Shown in pieces: positions 56,252-64,000 of a stretch of DNA of 64,000 nt; within the stretch, counting starts at the first letter, position 1; the number at the start of each line of letters is the position of its first letter. The stretch is from assembly GCA_905214105.1 (NCBI GenBank), contig CAJMKK010000002.1, positions 248,001-312,000 on the forward strand, written 5' to 3'. The translations under genes and the position numbers were made by a program. The notes beneath the pieces were generated by a model. That model was not told the DNA's origin. It did no database searches and saw nothing but the letters and a program-made list of their open reading frames with translations. This DNA comes from an uncultured bacterium. Its GTDB lineage: Bacteria; Actinomycetota; Coriobacteriia; Coriobacteriales; Coriobacteriaceae.

Positions 56252-56986
56252 ATGTCCGAAGGCTGGAACATCTTGGTGGTTGATGACGAGCCCCCAATTA
56301 GGGCTGAGCTACGCTATCTGTTGGAAAAGGATACGCGTGTGGGTCAGATTGCCGAGGCGGGCAATGTCACCGAAGCCGTGGAGTCGATTCTGTCGAACAA
56401 GCCCGACGTGTTGTTTTTAGACATTACCATGCCCGGTCGCTCGGGAATTGAGCTTGCCGAGACGCTGCAGAACCTAAAGACGCCGCCGGTCGTGGTGTTT
56501 GTGACGGCGTTTGCCGAGTATGCGGCTGATGCCTATAACCTCGATGCCGTCGATTATGTCGTCAAGCCGGTCGAGGACGCACGCCTGTCAAAGGCACTCG
56601 ACAAGATCGAGGCGGCCTTGGGTGTCCGTCGTGTTATCCACGCTCCGCGCCAGCCTTTGCGTCTGACGGTGGACCGCGGGGGCAAAAAGGTGTTCATTCC
56701 CGCCGCAGACGTCTGCTACTTTGAGGCGCGCGCCGATTTTTGCAACGCCATCTGCGCCGAGGGAACGTACCTGATCAATGAGTCGATCTCTTCGCTCGAG
56801 CGTCGCTTGGACTCCGAGGGCTTTATTCGCGTTCATCGCAGCTACCTGGTCAATTTGGAAGACGTGCACAATGTTGAGATTGGCTCCACGGGGTTGATGG
56901 AGCTCAGGCTCGACCGCGTGAACTCGACGGTACCGGTGTCCCGTCGTCGTGCCGCCGAGGTCAAGTCGCACCTGGGGCTTGCGTAA
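56252..56986 (+). CDS. LytTR-family response regulator (first pair)
   Basis: The 244-aa regulator has a receiver domain (about 6-125) with acidic DDE, the phosphorylated Asp in VLFLDITMPG (near 55) and KPV as the conserved lysine, followed by a LytTR DNA-binding domain (about 140-242: GKKVFIPAADVCYFEA, FIRVHRSYLVNL). AGAGGGGAAG precedes the ATG. It is the cognate partner of the kinase encoded just upstream. Confidence 0.94.
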   Translation: MSEGWNILVVDDEPPIRAELRYLLEKDTRVGQIAEAGNVTEAVESILSNKPDVLFLDITMPGRSGIELAETLQNLKTPPVVVFVTAFAEYAADAYNLDAVDYVVKPVEDARLSKALDKIEAALGVRRVIHAPRQPLRLTVDRGGKKVFIPAADVCYFEARADFCNAICAEGTYLINESISSLERRLDSEGFIRVHRSYLVNLEDVHNVEIGSTGLMELRLDRVNSTVPVSRRRAAEVKSHLGLA

Positions 56987-57078
56987 GAGGCTTGCGTGCT
57001 GTCGTTTACCATCGCAGGTTTGGCATGGGCGCGCGGTGGGCATAATGGGTGGCATCGAATGAAATCGAAAGGATCATT

Positions 57079-58023
57079 ATGCCCGCGCTTATCACCCATC
57101 ATCTGTTTGGCGAGGAAAGCATCGACCGTCTTCCGCAGGGCGTCATAACGTCCGATGAAGAGCGCATTGCCTTTATCTTGGGCAACCAAGGCCCCGACCC
57201 GTTTTTCTTTCACATTCTGACACCGCGTGTTTCCGACTGCACGCTGCTGGCGCAGGTCATGCATCGGTCGCGCATGTCTCGCCAGTTCGCGTGCCTGCGC
57301 GACGGCGTGTCGCATCTGCTGCCGCGCGACGCCAGCTTGGGTCGCGCCTTTGCGCTGGGCCTGCTGTCTCATTACGTGCTCGACCGCAACGCCCACCCCT
57401 TTGTCTATGAGCAGCAGTTTGGCATCGTGGAGTCCGATTCAGAGCTTGAGGATTCGAGCAGTCAGGTCCATGCTGTGATCGAGAGCGACCTGGATGTACT
57501 GATGCTGCAGCTTAAACGCGATGGCGCCACGGTTGACGATTACCCGCCGGCGGGCGAGATCGTCACCACCGATCGCATCAATCGCGTGGCCGGCGTGCTG
57601 ATGAGCTATGTTGCCGGACGCGTGTACGGCATTGACATTCCGGCGGGGGAGTACGGTGCTGCCGTTGCCAATATGCAGCGACTTTACCGCGCGATTGAGC
57701 CGGCCGGCTCCGCAAAGACGCGCGCGATCTCGCTGGTTGAGGGCTTGGTGCACGACTACTCGCTGCTCGACGGCCTTGCCCATCGCGTGACGACGGAGCT
57801 GCCCGAGCGCACCGGTAACCTGGGCCATCTGACATGGAAGAATCCCTTTACCGACGAGGTCTCGAACGAGAGTTTCCCCGAGGTTTTTGATCGTGCGCTG
57901 GTCGATTACGAATGCACGGTCGCACGTTTTATCGAGACCGGTGACATGGATGCCGTTACCAGTCACGTCAACTACAGCGGTCGCGTGCTCAATGCCGATG
58001 AGGAGTTCGACCGCGAGGAATAG
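57079..58023 (+). CDS. Zinc-dependent phospholipase C-like protein
   Basis: The 314-aa protein fits the zinc-dependent phospholipase C-like family. It starts MPALITHHLFGEE, with the early histidines, and holds NQGPDPFFFH, then GLLSHYVLDRNAHPFVYEQQ, whose histidines and aspartate are likely metal ligands. There is no signal peptide, so it is probably cytosolic, and the activity may not be on phospholipids. AAAGGATC precedes the ATG at 57079. A CATAAT hexamer at about 57041-57046 may be its promoter. Neighbouring genes give no clear functional link. Confidence 0.85.
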   Translation: MPALITHHLFGEESIDRLPQGVITSDEERIAFILGNQGPDPFFFHILTPRVSDCTLLAQVMHRSRMSRQFACLRDGVSHLLPRDASLGRAFALGLLSHYVLDRNAHPFVYEQQFGIVESDSELEDSSSQVHAVIESDLDVLMLQLKRDGATVDDYPPAGEIVTTDRINRVAGVLMSYVAGRVYGIDIPAGEYGAAVANMQRLYRAIEPAGSAKTRAISLVEGLVHDYSLLDGLAHRVTTELPERTGNLGHLTWKNPFTDEVSNESFPEVFDRALVDYECTVARFIETGDMDAVTSHVNYSGRVLNADEEFDREE

Positions 58024-58124
58024 GGCCCGTGCGTGCCCCTTTGCCGAATCCTTACCGGCGGTTCTGGACAATTGGGGTACGATGAACTAACTGCATATCG
58101 GGCGAATACGAAGGGTCCCTGTCC

Positions 58125-59384
58125 ATGAAATACACCAAGCTCGAGCGTAACTGGGTTATGTATGATGTGGGCAATTCGGCCCTCGTGCTGCTCAATACCT
58201 CGGTGGTGCCCATTTACTTTAACGCCATCAATACCGGCGCTTCCTCGGCCGACCTGGTGGTCGCCTGGGGCAATGCGCAGACGATCGCCTCGCTGGTCAT
58301 CGCCATGCTCATGCCCATTCTGGGCGCGCTTGCCGACTACGCCGGCAACAAGATCAAGTTCTTCTTGGGCTTCTTCCTCACGGGCCTGGTGCTTTGCCTG
58401 GCGCAGGCTATCCCAATGTCTGCCGTGGCATTTTTGACCGTGTACGTGCTGTGCACCATCGGCCTTAACTCTTCTATGACGTTCTACGACGCTATGCTGC
58501 CCGACATTACCACCGACGAGCGCATGGACGCCGTGTCCAGCTCGGGCTATGCTTGGGGCTACATCGGTTCCACCGTGCCGTTCATCATCTGCCTGGCGCT
58601 CATCATGGGTGGCCCCGTTCTTGGCGTCCCTACCATGCTGGCAACGCGTCTGTCGTTTATCATCACTGGTGCCTGGTGGCTCATCTTTACCCTGCCGCTC
58701 ATTCGCACCTATAAGCAAAAGTACGGTCGCGAGCGCGGTCCCGAGGATACTATCGGCCACATCGTGGGCGGTGTGTTCTCCGAGGTCGGACACACCATGC
58801 GCGAGATCGCCCACAACAAGACCGTGCTGGTCTACATGATCGCGTTCTTCTTCTATATCGATGGCGTGCACACGGTCATCTCCATGGCAACCAGCTATGG
58901 ATCGGCCTTGGGCATCGATTCGACCCAGTTGGTCCTGGCACTGCTCGTCACGCAGTTTGTGGCTTTCCCGTCCGCCATCATCTACGGCAAGCTCGCCGGC
59001 CGCGTGGGCACGCTCAACATGATCTTGGTGGCAGTCGCCGCCTATATGGGCATCGTGCTCTTTGCCGCGTTCTTCCTCAAGACTGCCTTTGAGTTTTGGG
59101 TGCTTGCCATTTTGGTCGGCCTGTTCCAGGGCGGCGTGCAGGCGCTCAGCCGCAGCTACTTTGGCCGCATTATCCCCAAGGAAAAGTCCAACGAGTACTA
59201 CGGCTTCTTTGATATCTTTGGCCGCTATGCAAGTGTTATGGGCACCTTCTTGGTGTCGGTCGTCACCTCGCTGACCGGCAACCCCTCGCTGGGCGTCCTG
59301 TCTATCGGCGTGCTGCTGGTGGTGGGCTTTGCGCTGCTGGTCCGTCTGTCCCGCATGTCTCAGACGGCAGAGCAGGCCGCATAG
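58125..59384 (+). CDS. MFS transporter (UMF1/Atg22-like)
   Basis: The 419-aa membrane protein has about twelve helices. It begins with NWVMYDVGNSALVLLNTSVV, a typical start of the UMF1/Atg22-like branch of the major facilitator superfamily, with the A-motif-like stretch GALADYAGNKIKF in the first half. In fungi Atg22 exports amino acids from vacuoles; bacterial members are uncharacterised. GAAGGGTCC precedes the ATG. It may be transcribed alone; a hairpin and T-tract at 59502-59536 separate it from the next gene. Confidence 0.9.
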   Translation: MKYTKLERNWVMYDVGNSALVLLNTSVVPIYFNAINTGASSADLVVAWGNAQTIASLVIAMLMPILGALADYAGNKIKFFLGFFLTGLVLCLAQAIPMSAVAFLTVYVLCTIGLNSSMTFYDAMLPDITTDERMDAVSSSGYAWGYIGSTVPFIICLALIMGGPVLGVPTMLATRLSFIITGAWWLIFTLPLIRTYKQKYGRERGPEDTIGHIVGGVFSEVGHTMREIAHNKTVLVYMIAFFFYIDGVHTVISMATSYGSALGIDSTQLVLALLVTQFVAFPSAIIYGKLAGRVGTLNMILVAVAAYMGIVLFAAFFLKTAFEFWVLAILVGLFQGGVQALSRSYFGRIIPKEKSNEYYGFFDIFGRYASVMGTFLVSVVTSLTGNPSLGVLSIGVLLVVGFALLVRLSRMSQTAEQAA

Positions 59385-59501
59385 GAACTTGCCGGTAATT
59401 GCGTCCGCCGCGATACTCTTTTGGGGTTATCCGCAATAAACATTGCGACTTGCGAGCAATGATTTGCCCAAGTGGGTATGATGGAATCAGCTAGGTCGCG
59501 G

Positions 59502-59536
59502 GGCGTCGCCTGTGTTTGGCGGCGTCCCGTTTTTGT
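59502..59536 (+). terminator. Hairpin with T-tract before the glycosyltransferase gene
   Basis: GGGGCGTCGCC (59502-59512) pairs with 59520-59530 using two G-T wobbles, followed by GTTTTT. A TATGAT -10-like hexamer at 59479-59484 lies upstream, so it is either the terminator of the MFS gene or a leader attenuator of the next gene. Confidence 0.7.
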
Positions 59537-59555
59537 GTTGCAGGGAGGGTGAGGC

Positions 59556-60743
59556 ATGAACGCCACGGTCGTGATTCCAACGTATTGGGCGGGCGATGAC
59601 GCTTGCGCAAACGCCCCTGGCACCTATGATCATTCGACGCGACTCAACGCCGACAATCCCGAACTCGACCGCTGCCTGGCCTCGCTTGAGCAGGTACGTG
59701 ACATCCCGCGCATCATCCTTTTGGTGGTCTGTCCCGTTTCTGCCACAGCCGATGTGTCGCTGCGCGTGCGCGAGATTGTCGACGCGCATCCCACGCTCAA
59801 GGTCACCGTTGTCACCAACACCCAGGCCTCGCGCATCGCAGACCGGGTTGCTCAGATCGCGCCCAAGGGTTCGGGCGAGTGCGTGAGCCTGCGAGGCTAC
59901 GGTGCCATCCGCAACATGGGGCTAGCCTGCGCCGCTGTGCTGGGGCATGACGCGGTTATCTTTTTGGATGACGATGAGACTGTCATCGACGCCGACTTTA
60001 TGAAGCGCGCGACCTATGCGTTGGGGCAGCAGACGCGTCAGGGCTTGCCGATCTTGGTCAAGAGCGGCTATTTCTACGATCGCGACGGCTCGCCGCTGGC
60101 TCCCACGGACAAGGCGGGCATCTGCCATCGTTGGTGGACCAAGCGCATCGAGTTCAACCGTTGGATGAAAAAGGCGCTCTCGGGCACCCGCATCTCGCGC
60201 TCCAACTACGTGTGCGGCGGCCTGATGGCCCTGCACGCCCGCGCCTTTACGCGTGTGGCCTTTGACCCGTTTATCACCCGCGGCGAGGACTTGGATTACC
60301 TCTTTAACATGCGCATGTTTGGCTACGACGTGTGGTTCGATAACGAGTGGACCGTGCGCCATCTGCCTCCGGAGTCCGAAAAGCGCTCACCGCGCTTTAT
60401 GCAGGATGTATACCGTTGGTACTACGAACGGGCCAAGTTGACATTCGCCGCGCATCAAAAGGAGCTCATTCCCGTTACGGCGGCATCACTCATGCCCTAC
60501 CCGGGCCCGTGGATTTCGCGCGAGCTCGACGACCGCGTGCGCAAGACCGCTATGGTCCGCAGCGTGTTTACCCGCGAGCATGAGGGCTACCTGCGCATCT
60601 GGCGCCATGGTATCGGCGAGGCAAAGGCCTATGCGCGCCAAAACGCTGCAAGCTACCTGCGTTTCCAGAGCTTTTGGCCCAAGATCATGGACGGGCTTTG
60701 GCGTGACGCACAACTGATCAGTATCCTGGAGGGGGCCGAATGA
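59556..60743 (+). CDS. Glycosyltransferase family 2-like protein
   Basis: The 395-aa protein has a GT-A-like fold: ATVVIPTYWAGDD at the start, a nucleotide-binding region, and the metal-binding run VIFLDDDETVID near 130-142, then RGEDLDYLFNMRMFGYDVWF, the typical acceptor-side ED motif. No membrane helix is present. It starts after GGGAGG and its stop overlaps the start of the second LytS-type kinase (ATGA), an unusual coupling of an enzyme to a sensor kinase. Donor and acceptor are unknown; cell-surface glycan is likely. Confidence 0.88.
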   Translation: MNATVVIPTYWAGDDACANAPGTYDHSTRLNADNPELDRCLASLEQVRDIPRIILLVVCPVSATADVSLRVREIVDAHPTLKVTVVTNTQASRIADRVAQIAPKGSGECVSLRGYGAIRNMGLACAAVLGHDAVIFLDDDETVIDADFMKRATYALGQQTRQGLPILVKSGYFYDRDGSPLAPTDKAGICHRWWTKRIEFNRWMKKALSGTRISRSNYVCGGLMALHARAFTRVAFDPFITRGEDLDYLFNMRMFGYDVWFDNEWTVRHLPPESEKRSPRFMQDVYRWYYERAKLTFAAHQKELIPVTAASLMPYPGPWISRELDDRVRKTAMVRSVFTREHEGYLRIWRHGIGEAKAYARQNAASYLRFQSFWPKIMDGLWRDAQLISILEGAE

Positions 60744-62083
60744 TCGACCGCCGCGCCCAGCGCGATAGTTCAATATCAATCTTTCGCATCATTGCCGTTG
60801 CCTGCGCCATTTGCGTGCTGGTGTACTTTATTTTTGCCTTGGTGACCGGTATCGAGCCGATCGCCACGGTGATTGCCTGCGCGCTGCTGTGCATCTTTCT
60901 GTGCATCTTTATCTTTTTGACGCTCAATCCCGATTCGGTGCGCTCCCAGTACACCGAGGAGACGCTCTCGGTGGCCTCGGCCATGCTCGAGGACATTAAG
61001 GGCGGTCTGACGCAGGAGTCGGCGCGTTTGGTGTGCCGGCGCATTTTGCCCGAGACGCGCGCCATGACGGTGGCCATCACCGACGAGGGCAACGTGCTTG
61101 CCTGCGCGGGAGAGTTTGAGGAAAAACTACTGCCAGATTCTCCCATCCACACGCTTGCCACACGCTACGTTATCGAACATGGCATCGTGCAGTCGTTCAA
61201 CCGTATGGTGGATGTCGTGGGCTCGGACGGCTCGCACAACCAAGTTCCCGCCGGCATTATCGCCCCCATCAAGGTAGGCGATCGTACCGTCGGCACGCTC
61301 AAGTTCTACTACAAGACCCCGCGCGCCGTCGACCGTACCCAGTACGCGCTTGCCTCGGGCTTTGCCGAGATCTTGTCCACGCAGCTCGCCATCCACGAGC
61401 TCGAGGTGCAAAAGGAACTCACGGCGCGCGCCGAGGTGCGTGCGCTGCAGGCGCAGATTAACCCGCACTTCCTGTTCAACACGCTGAACACCATTGCATC
61501 GTTTACGCGCACCGATCCGCTGCGGGCCCGCGAACTGCTTCGTGAGTTCTCATCGTTCTATCGTGCCACGCTCGACAACTCGGGATCGCTTATTCCGGTC
61601 TCGCGCGAGGTTGCACAGACCAAGCGCTACCTTACCTTTGAGAAGGCCCGCTTTGGCGAGGACCGCGTGCTTGCGACGTTCGATGTGTCCGAGGACGTGG
61701 AAGATACGCTGGTGCCGGCGTTCGTGATCCAGCCGATTGTCGAGAACGCCGTACGTCATGGTATGGGCGATGACGACGCCCTGAGGATCGACGTGACCGT
61801 TCACCAAGACGGCGAGGATGCAATCTTGATTGCCGTGGCCGATAATGGCGTGGGCATGGATGAGGGTACCGCCGCCAGGCTGTTTGACGAGCGCTCTGCC
61901 CGTCCCGACGCCAGCTCTCCCCAGGGTGGCGGCGCCGGTGTGGCCATGCACAATATTTCGGAGCGCATTCACCGCTTTTATGGGCCGCATTCCTATACGC
62001 GTGTCGAATCGGCGCCGGGCAAGGGCACTAAAGTGCTCCTTCATCTTGATTTGTCAGAGAGCATCTTTGACATTCAAGAGTAA
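60740..62083 (+). CDS. LytS-type sensor histidine kinase (second pair)
   Basis: The 447-aa kinase is a paralogue of the one at 54828-56213: two membrane helices (about 14-35 and 40-62), a GAF-like sensor, then QAQINPHFLFNTLNTI with the phosphoacceptor histidine, VPAFVIQPIVENAVRHG as N-box and VADNGVGM as G-box. The shared segment ALASGFAEILSTQLA is nearly the same in both. Its ATG overlaps the glycosyltransferase stop, so the two are co-translated. The response regulator follows 72 bases downstream. Confidence 0.92.
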   Translation: MIDRRAQRDSSISIFRIIAVACAICVLVYFIFALVTGIEPIATVIACALLCIFLCIFIFLTLNPDSVRSQYTEETLSVASAMLEDIKGGLTQESARLVCRRILPETRAMTVAITDEGNVLACAGEFEEKLLPDSPIHTLATRYVIEHGIVQSFNRMVDVVGSDGSHNQVPAGIIAPIKVGDRTVGTLKFYYKTPRAVDRTQYALASGFAEILSTQLAIHELEVQKELTARAEVRALQAQINPHFLFNTLNTIASFTRTDPLRARELLREFSSFYRATLDNSGSLIPVSREVAQTKRYLTFEKARFGEDRVLATFDVSEDVEDTLVPAFVIQPIVENAVRHGMGDDDALRIDVTVHQDGEDAILIAVADNGVGMDEGTAARLFDERSARPDASSPQGGGAGVAMHNISERIHRFYGPHSYTRVESAPGKGTKVLLHLDLSESIFDIQE

Positions 62084-62155
62084 AATAAAAGGCTACGGGT
62101 TCAACGTCATGCGACGGATGCCCGGCGTAGTTAGTTGACGAAAGGTTTTATCCCT

Positions 62156-62872
62156 ATGCTGCGTGCGATGATTGTGGATGATGAGGCGCCGGCTCGCTCG
62201 GAGCTTCGCTTCCTGCTCGAGCAAACGGGCAAGATCGGCACGATCACGGAGGCGTCGAGCGTTCGCTCCGCCATCGAGATGCTTATGGAAAGTCGCGTGG
62301 ATGTCGTGTTTCTCGATATCTCGATGCCCGGTGCCTCGGGCCTGCAACTTGCCGAGGCGCTGCATAAGCTCAAAAATCCGCCGGCGATCGTGTTTGTGAC
62401 TGCGTATAGCGACCATGCGGTCGAGGCATTCGACGTGGATGCCGTCGATTATCTGATGAAGCCGGTCGAGGAAGCTCGCTTGGATCGCGCGATCGAGAAG
62501 GTCATGCAACGCGCCAAGCCGGTTACGGACAGCAAGGTGACCATCGAGCGTATCCCGGTGGAAAAGGGCGGCCGCAAGGTGCTTATTCCCGTGGACGACA
62601 TTCGCTTTATCATGGCCAAGGACGATTACTCCTGCATCTATACCGTCGACGATCGTTTTTTGTCGACGACCTCGTTGGCGCAGTTTGAGGCTAAGCTCTG
62701 CGACTTTGGCTTCTTCCGTGTTCACCGCCGCTATATCGTCAACTTGGCGTGCGTCACGGACGTCGAGACGGTGCCCTCGGGTGCCATCCAGCTGGGCATT
62801 ACGGGCGTCGACGAACGCGTGCCGGTTTCGCGCCGCCGCGTCGTGCCGCTCAAGAAGGCTCTGAGTCTCTAG
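62156..62872 (+). CDS. LytTR-family response regulator (second pair)
   Basis: The 238-aa regulator has a receiver domain (about 1-120) with DDE near the start, the phosphoacceptor in VVFLDISMPG and KPV, and a C-terminal LytTR domain (GGRKVLIPVDDIRFIMAK, FFRVHRRYIVNL). The ATG at 62156 is preceded by AAAGG at 11 bases; a TTG at 62135 is less likely. It is a clear paralogue of the regulator at 56252-56986, and works with the kinase just upstream. Confidence 0.93.
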   Translation: MLRAMIVDDEAPARSELRFLLEQTGKIGTITEASSVRSAIEMLMESRVDVVFLDISMPGASGLQLAEALHKLKNPPAIVFVTAYSDHAVEAFDVDAVDYLMKPVEEARLDRAIEKVMQRAKPVTDSKVTIERIPVEKGGRKVLIPVDDIRFIMAKDDYSCIYTVDDRFLSTTSLAQFEAKLCDFGFFRVHRRYIVNLACVTDVETVPSGAIQLGITGVDERVPVSRRRVVPLKKALSL

Positions 62873-62878
62873 CACACT

Positions 62879-62929
62879 GGCCCCGCAGCCCTGTAGACCC
62901 ATCGTCTGCGGAGCCGTGGGGCCTTTTTT
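62879..62929 (+). terminator. Terminator of the second two-component operon
   Basis: GGCCCCGCAG pairs with CTGCGG and GGGGCC with a bulge, followed by TTTTTT. It lies 7 bases after the stop codon. Confidence 0.85.
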
Positions 62930-62968
62930 GTATGTATCTGCCGAATCGTTTTTTGCGGAAGGGATCCC

Positions 62969-63436
62969 ATGAACAGTGCAAGCGCCAAGCGTATCGACAT
63001 CATCTCGGACACCCACGGCTATCTTTCGCCTGCGCTCCTGGATGAGCTTGAGGGTGCAGACCTGATCATCCACGCCGGCGACCTCACGTCAGAGATGGAC
63101 TACGAGCACTTATGCACCATCGCCCCCGTGCGGGCCGTACTGGGCAACAACGATTACTACCGCGACTACGGCCCCGATGTAGACCGTCTTGCTCTCTTTA
63201 CCTACGAAGGCCTCAAATTCGCCGTAGCCCACTACCGCGAAGACCTTCCGGTGGGATCCGTAGACGTAGCCATCAACGGCCACACCCACGTAACCAAAGA
63301 AGCCCAAGTGGGCCGTTGCTTAGTCCTCAACCCGGGCAGCGCCAGCTACCCCAGAGGCACCCGAGGCCCCACCATGGCCAGAATGCTAGTAAAAGATGGC
63401 AAGATACTGAGCACTAAGTTTATTGACTTGGACTAA
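62969..63436 (+). CDS. YfcE/MJ0936-type metallophosphoesterase
   Basis: The 155-aa protein has all the calcineurin-like motifs in order: DIISDTHGY (metal ligands D and H), HAGDLTS, LGNNDYYRD, VAHYRED and NGHTHVTK. This is the small YfcE family of Mn-dependent phosphodiesterases, active on model diesters; the natural substrate is unknown. GAAGGGA precedes the ATG. It stands alone between a terminator and a large inverted repeat. Confidence 0.93.
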   Translation: MNSASAKRIDIISDTHGYLSPALLDELEGADLIIHAGDLTSEMDYEHLCTIAPVRAVLGNNDYYRDYGPDVDRLALFTYEGLKFAVAHYREDLPVGSVDVAINGHTHVTKEAQVGRCLVLNPGSASYPRGTRGPTMARMLVKDGKILSTKFIDLD

Positions 63437-63592
63437 CCGCAACAAAAACGGGGGATGCAGATGCGTCCCTCGTATTTCTTTAAGCCAAAGGCAGAGTCCC
63501 AACAAGAATCTAAGACAACCCCGCCACGGAGAACGGGGCCGCCGAGCCGCGAAGCGGCGAGCAACAAGAACTGGTTGAAGAAAGTGACGGCA

Positions 63593-63735
63593 GGGAGGGC
63601 TTCCGGGGCTGAGGGCGGGGGTTAAGTTTGTCGCGAGTTCCGCACGCAAAGGAAAGCACTTAATGTGCTTTCCGTCTTGCGCAGGACTGTAGAGCAGCAA
63701 ACTTAACCCCCGCCCTCAGCCCCGGAAGCCCTCCC
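63593..63735. repeat. Long perfect inverted repeat with nested hairpin
   Basis: Arms 63593-63630 and 63698-63735 are perfectly complementary over 38 bases. The 67-base centre holds another hairpin (GGAAAGCAC/GTGCTTTCC at about 63652-63673). No gene is present in 63437-63840. It could end transcription of the gene at 62969 or be a mobile palindrome. Confidence 0.85.
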
Positions 63736-63767
63736 GGATGGCCCCAAAAAATTTTTCAAAAAAGTTG

Positions 63768-63797
63768 TTGCGCGCCGGACAGACTTCTGTGTATACT
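63768..63797 (+). promoter_or_regulatory. Promoter of tRNA-Asp
   Basis: TTGCGC (63768-63773) and TATACT (63792-63797) are 18 bases apart, and the tRNA starts 46 bases after the -10 box. Confidence 0.65.
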
Positions 63798-63843
63798 AAT
63801 CCCCGCAGCGCACGCGAGCGGAAACAAACGCGAACGCCTGCCT

Positions 63844-63921
<78 letters not shown>

Positions 63922-63930
63922 ACGCAATTA

Positions 63931-63957
63931 AAGCCACGTCTTCGGACGTGGCTTTTT
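63931..63957 (+). terminator. Terminator of tRNA-Asp
   Basis: AAGCCACGTC and GACGTGGCTT pair around TTCG, followed by TTT. A textbook intrinsic terminator. Confidence 0.93.
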
Positions 63958-64000
63958 GCGTTTGATACACTTTGTTTCGATAGAACGATCGCCCTGATGC

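Overview
The window looks like a chromosomal segment of a Coriobacteriia gut actinobacterium, most likely Collinsella. The evidence is a high G+C sequence, an actinobacterial growth locus (two Ser/Thr kinases, two FHA proteins, a PP2C phosphatase and a RodA-PbpA fusion), membrane-anchored LuxR-type regulators, NifJ-type pyruvate:ferredoxin oxidoreductase and mannose-family PTS genes. The genus call is inference; no 16S rRNA is present.

Layout. 1-2.7 kb: partial acidic membrane protein, a multi-pass membrane protein and its TetR regulator. 2.9-6.3 kb: a GltD-like FAD/Fe-S oxidoreductase divergent from TetR across two TTGAC-N5-GTCAA operators, then hypA. 6.3-9.9 kb: mannose-family PTS (EIIAB, EIIC, EIID, DUF956). 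10.2-10.5 kb: tRNA-Arg(CCT) with a duplicated 3' end. 10.6-20.8 kb, minus strand: the operon STK-fhaA-fhaB-pstP-rodA/pbpA-pknB. 21.2-27.1 kb: a regulator with two LuxR HTH domains, followed by a secreted protein, two permeases, an ABC ATPase and an anchored protein. 27.2-32.3 kb: a YcxB-like protein, dnaX, ybaB and recR. 32.5-36.2 kb: a second kinase/FHA signalling operon.

About 36.2-42.9 kb is an A+T-richer island placed between an intact FHA gene and a diverged partial copy of that gene's 3' end. It holds a decayed methyltransferase, an ABC exporter, an IS110 remnant and, on the minus strand, a RiPP-like locus: a radical SAM/SPASM maturase, two cysteine/aspartate-rich peptides (67 and 59 aa, both beginning MKHIHP) and a 35-aa membrane peptide. 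The two precursors and the 35-aa ORF are short and easily missed. In both peptides every core cysteine but one is followed by Asp at 2-5 residues, which suggests Cys-Asp thioether (ranthipeptide-like) chemistry. This is the best candidate for an undescribed system.

43.3-64 kb: nifJ, a DUF4143 ATPase with 34-bp direct repeats upstream, carbamate kinase, a frameshifted C39-like peptidase, an APC permease and amidohydrolase, two paralogous LytS/LytTR two-component pairs with a phospholipase-C-like protein, an MFS protein and a glycosyltransferase between them, a YfcE-like phosphodiesterase and tRNA-Asp(GTC). Intergenic DNA is rich in structured repeats: GGAAA/TTTCC stem-loop arrays at two loci, GACGTTCTT palindromes, long inverted repeats, and terminator-like hairpins just upstream of several start codons.
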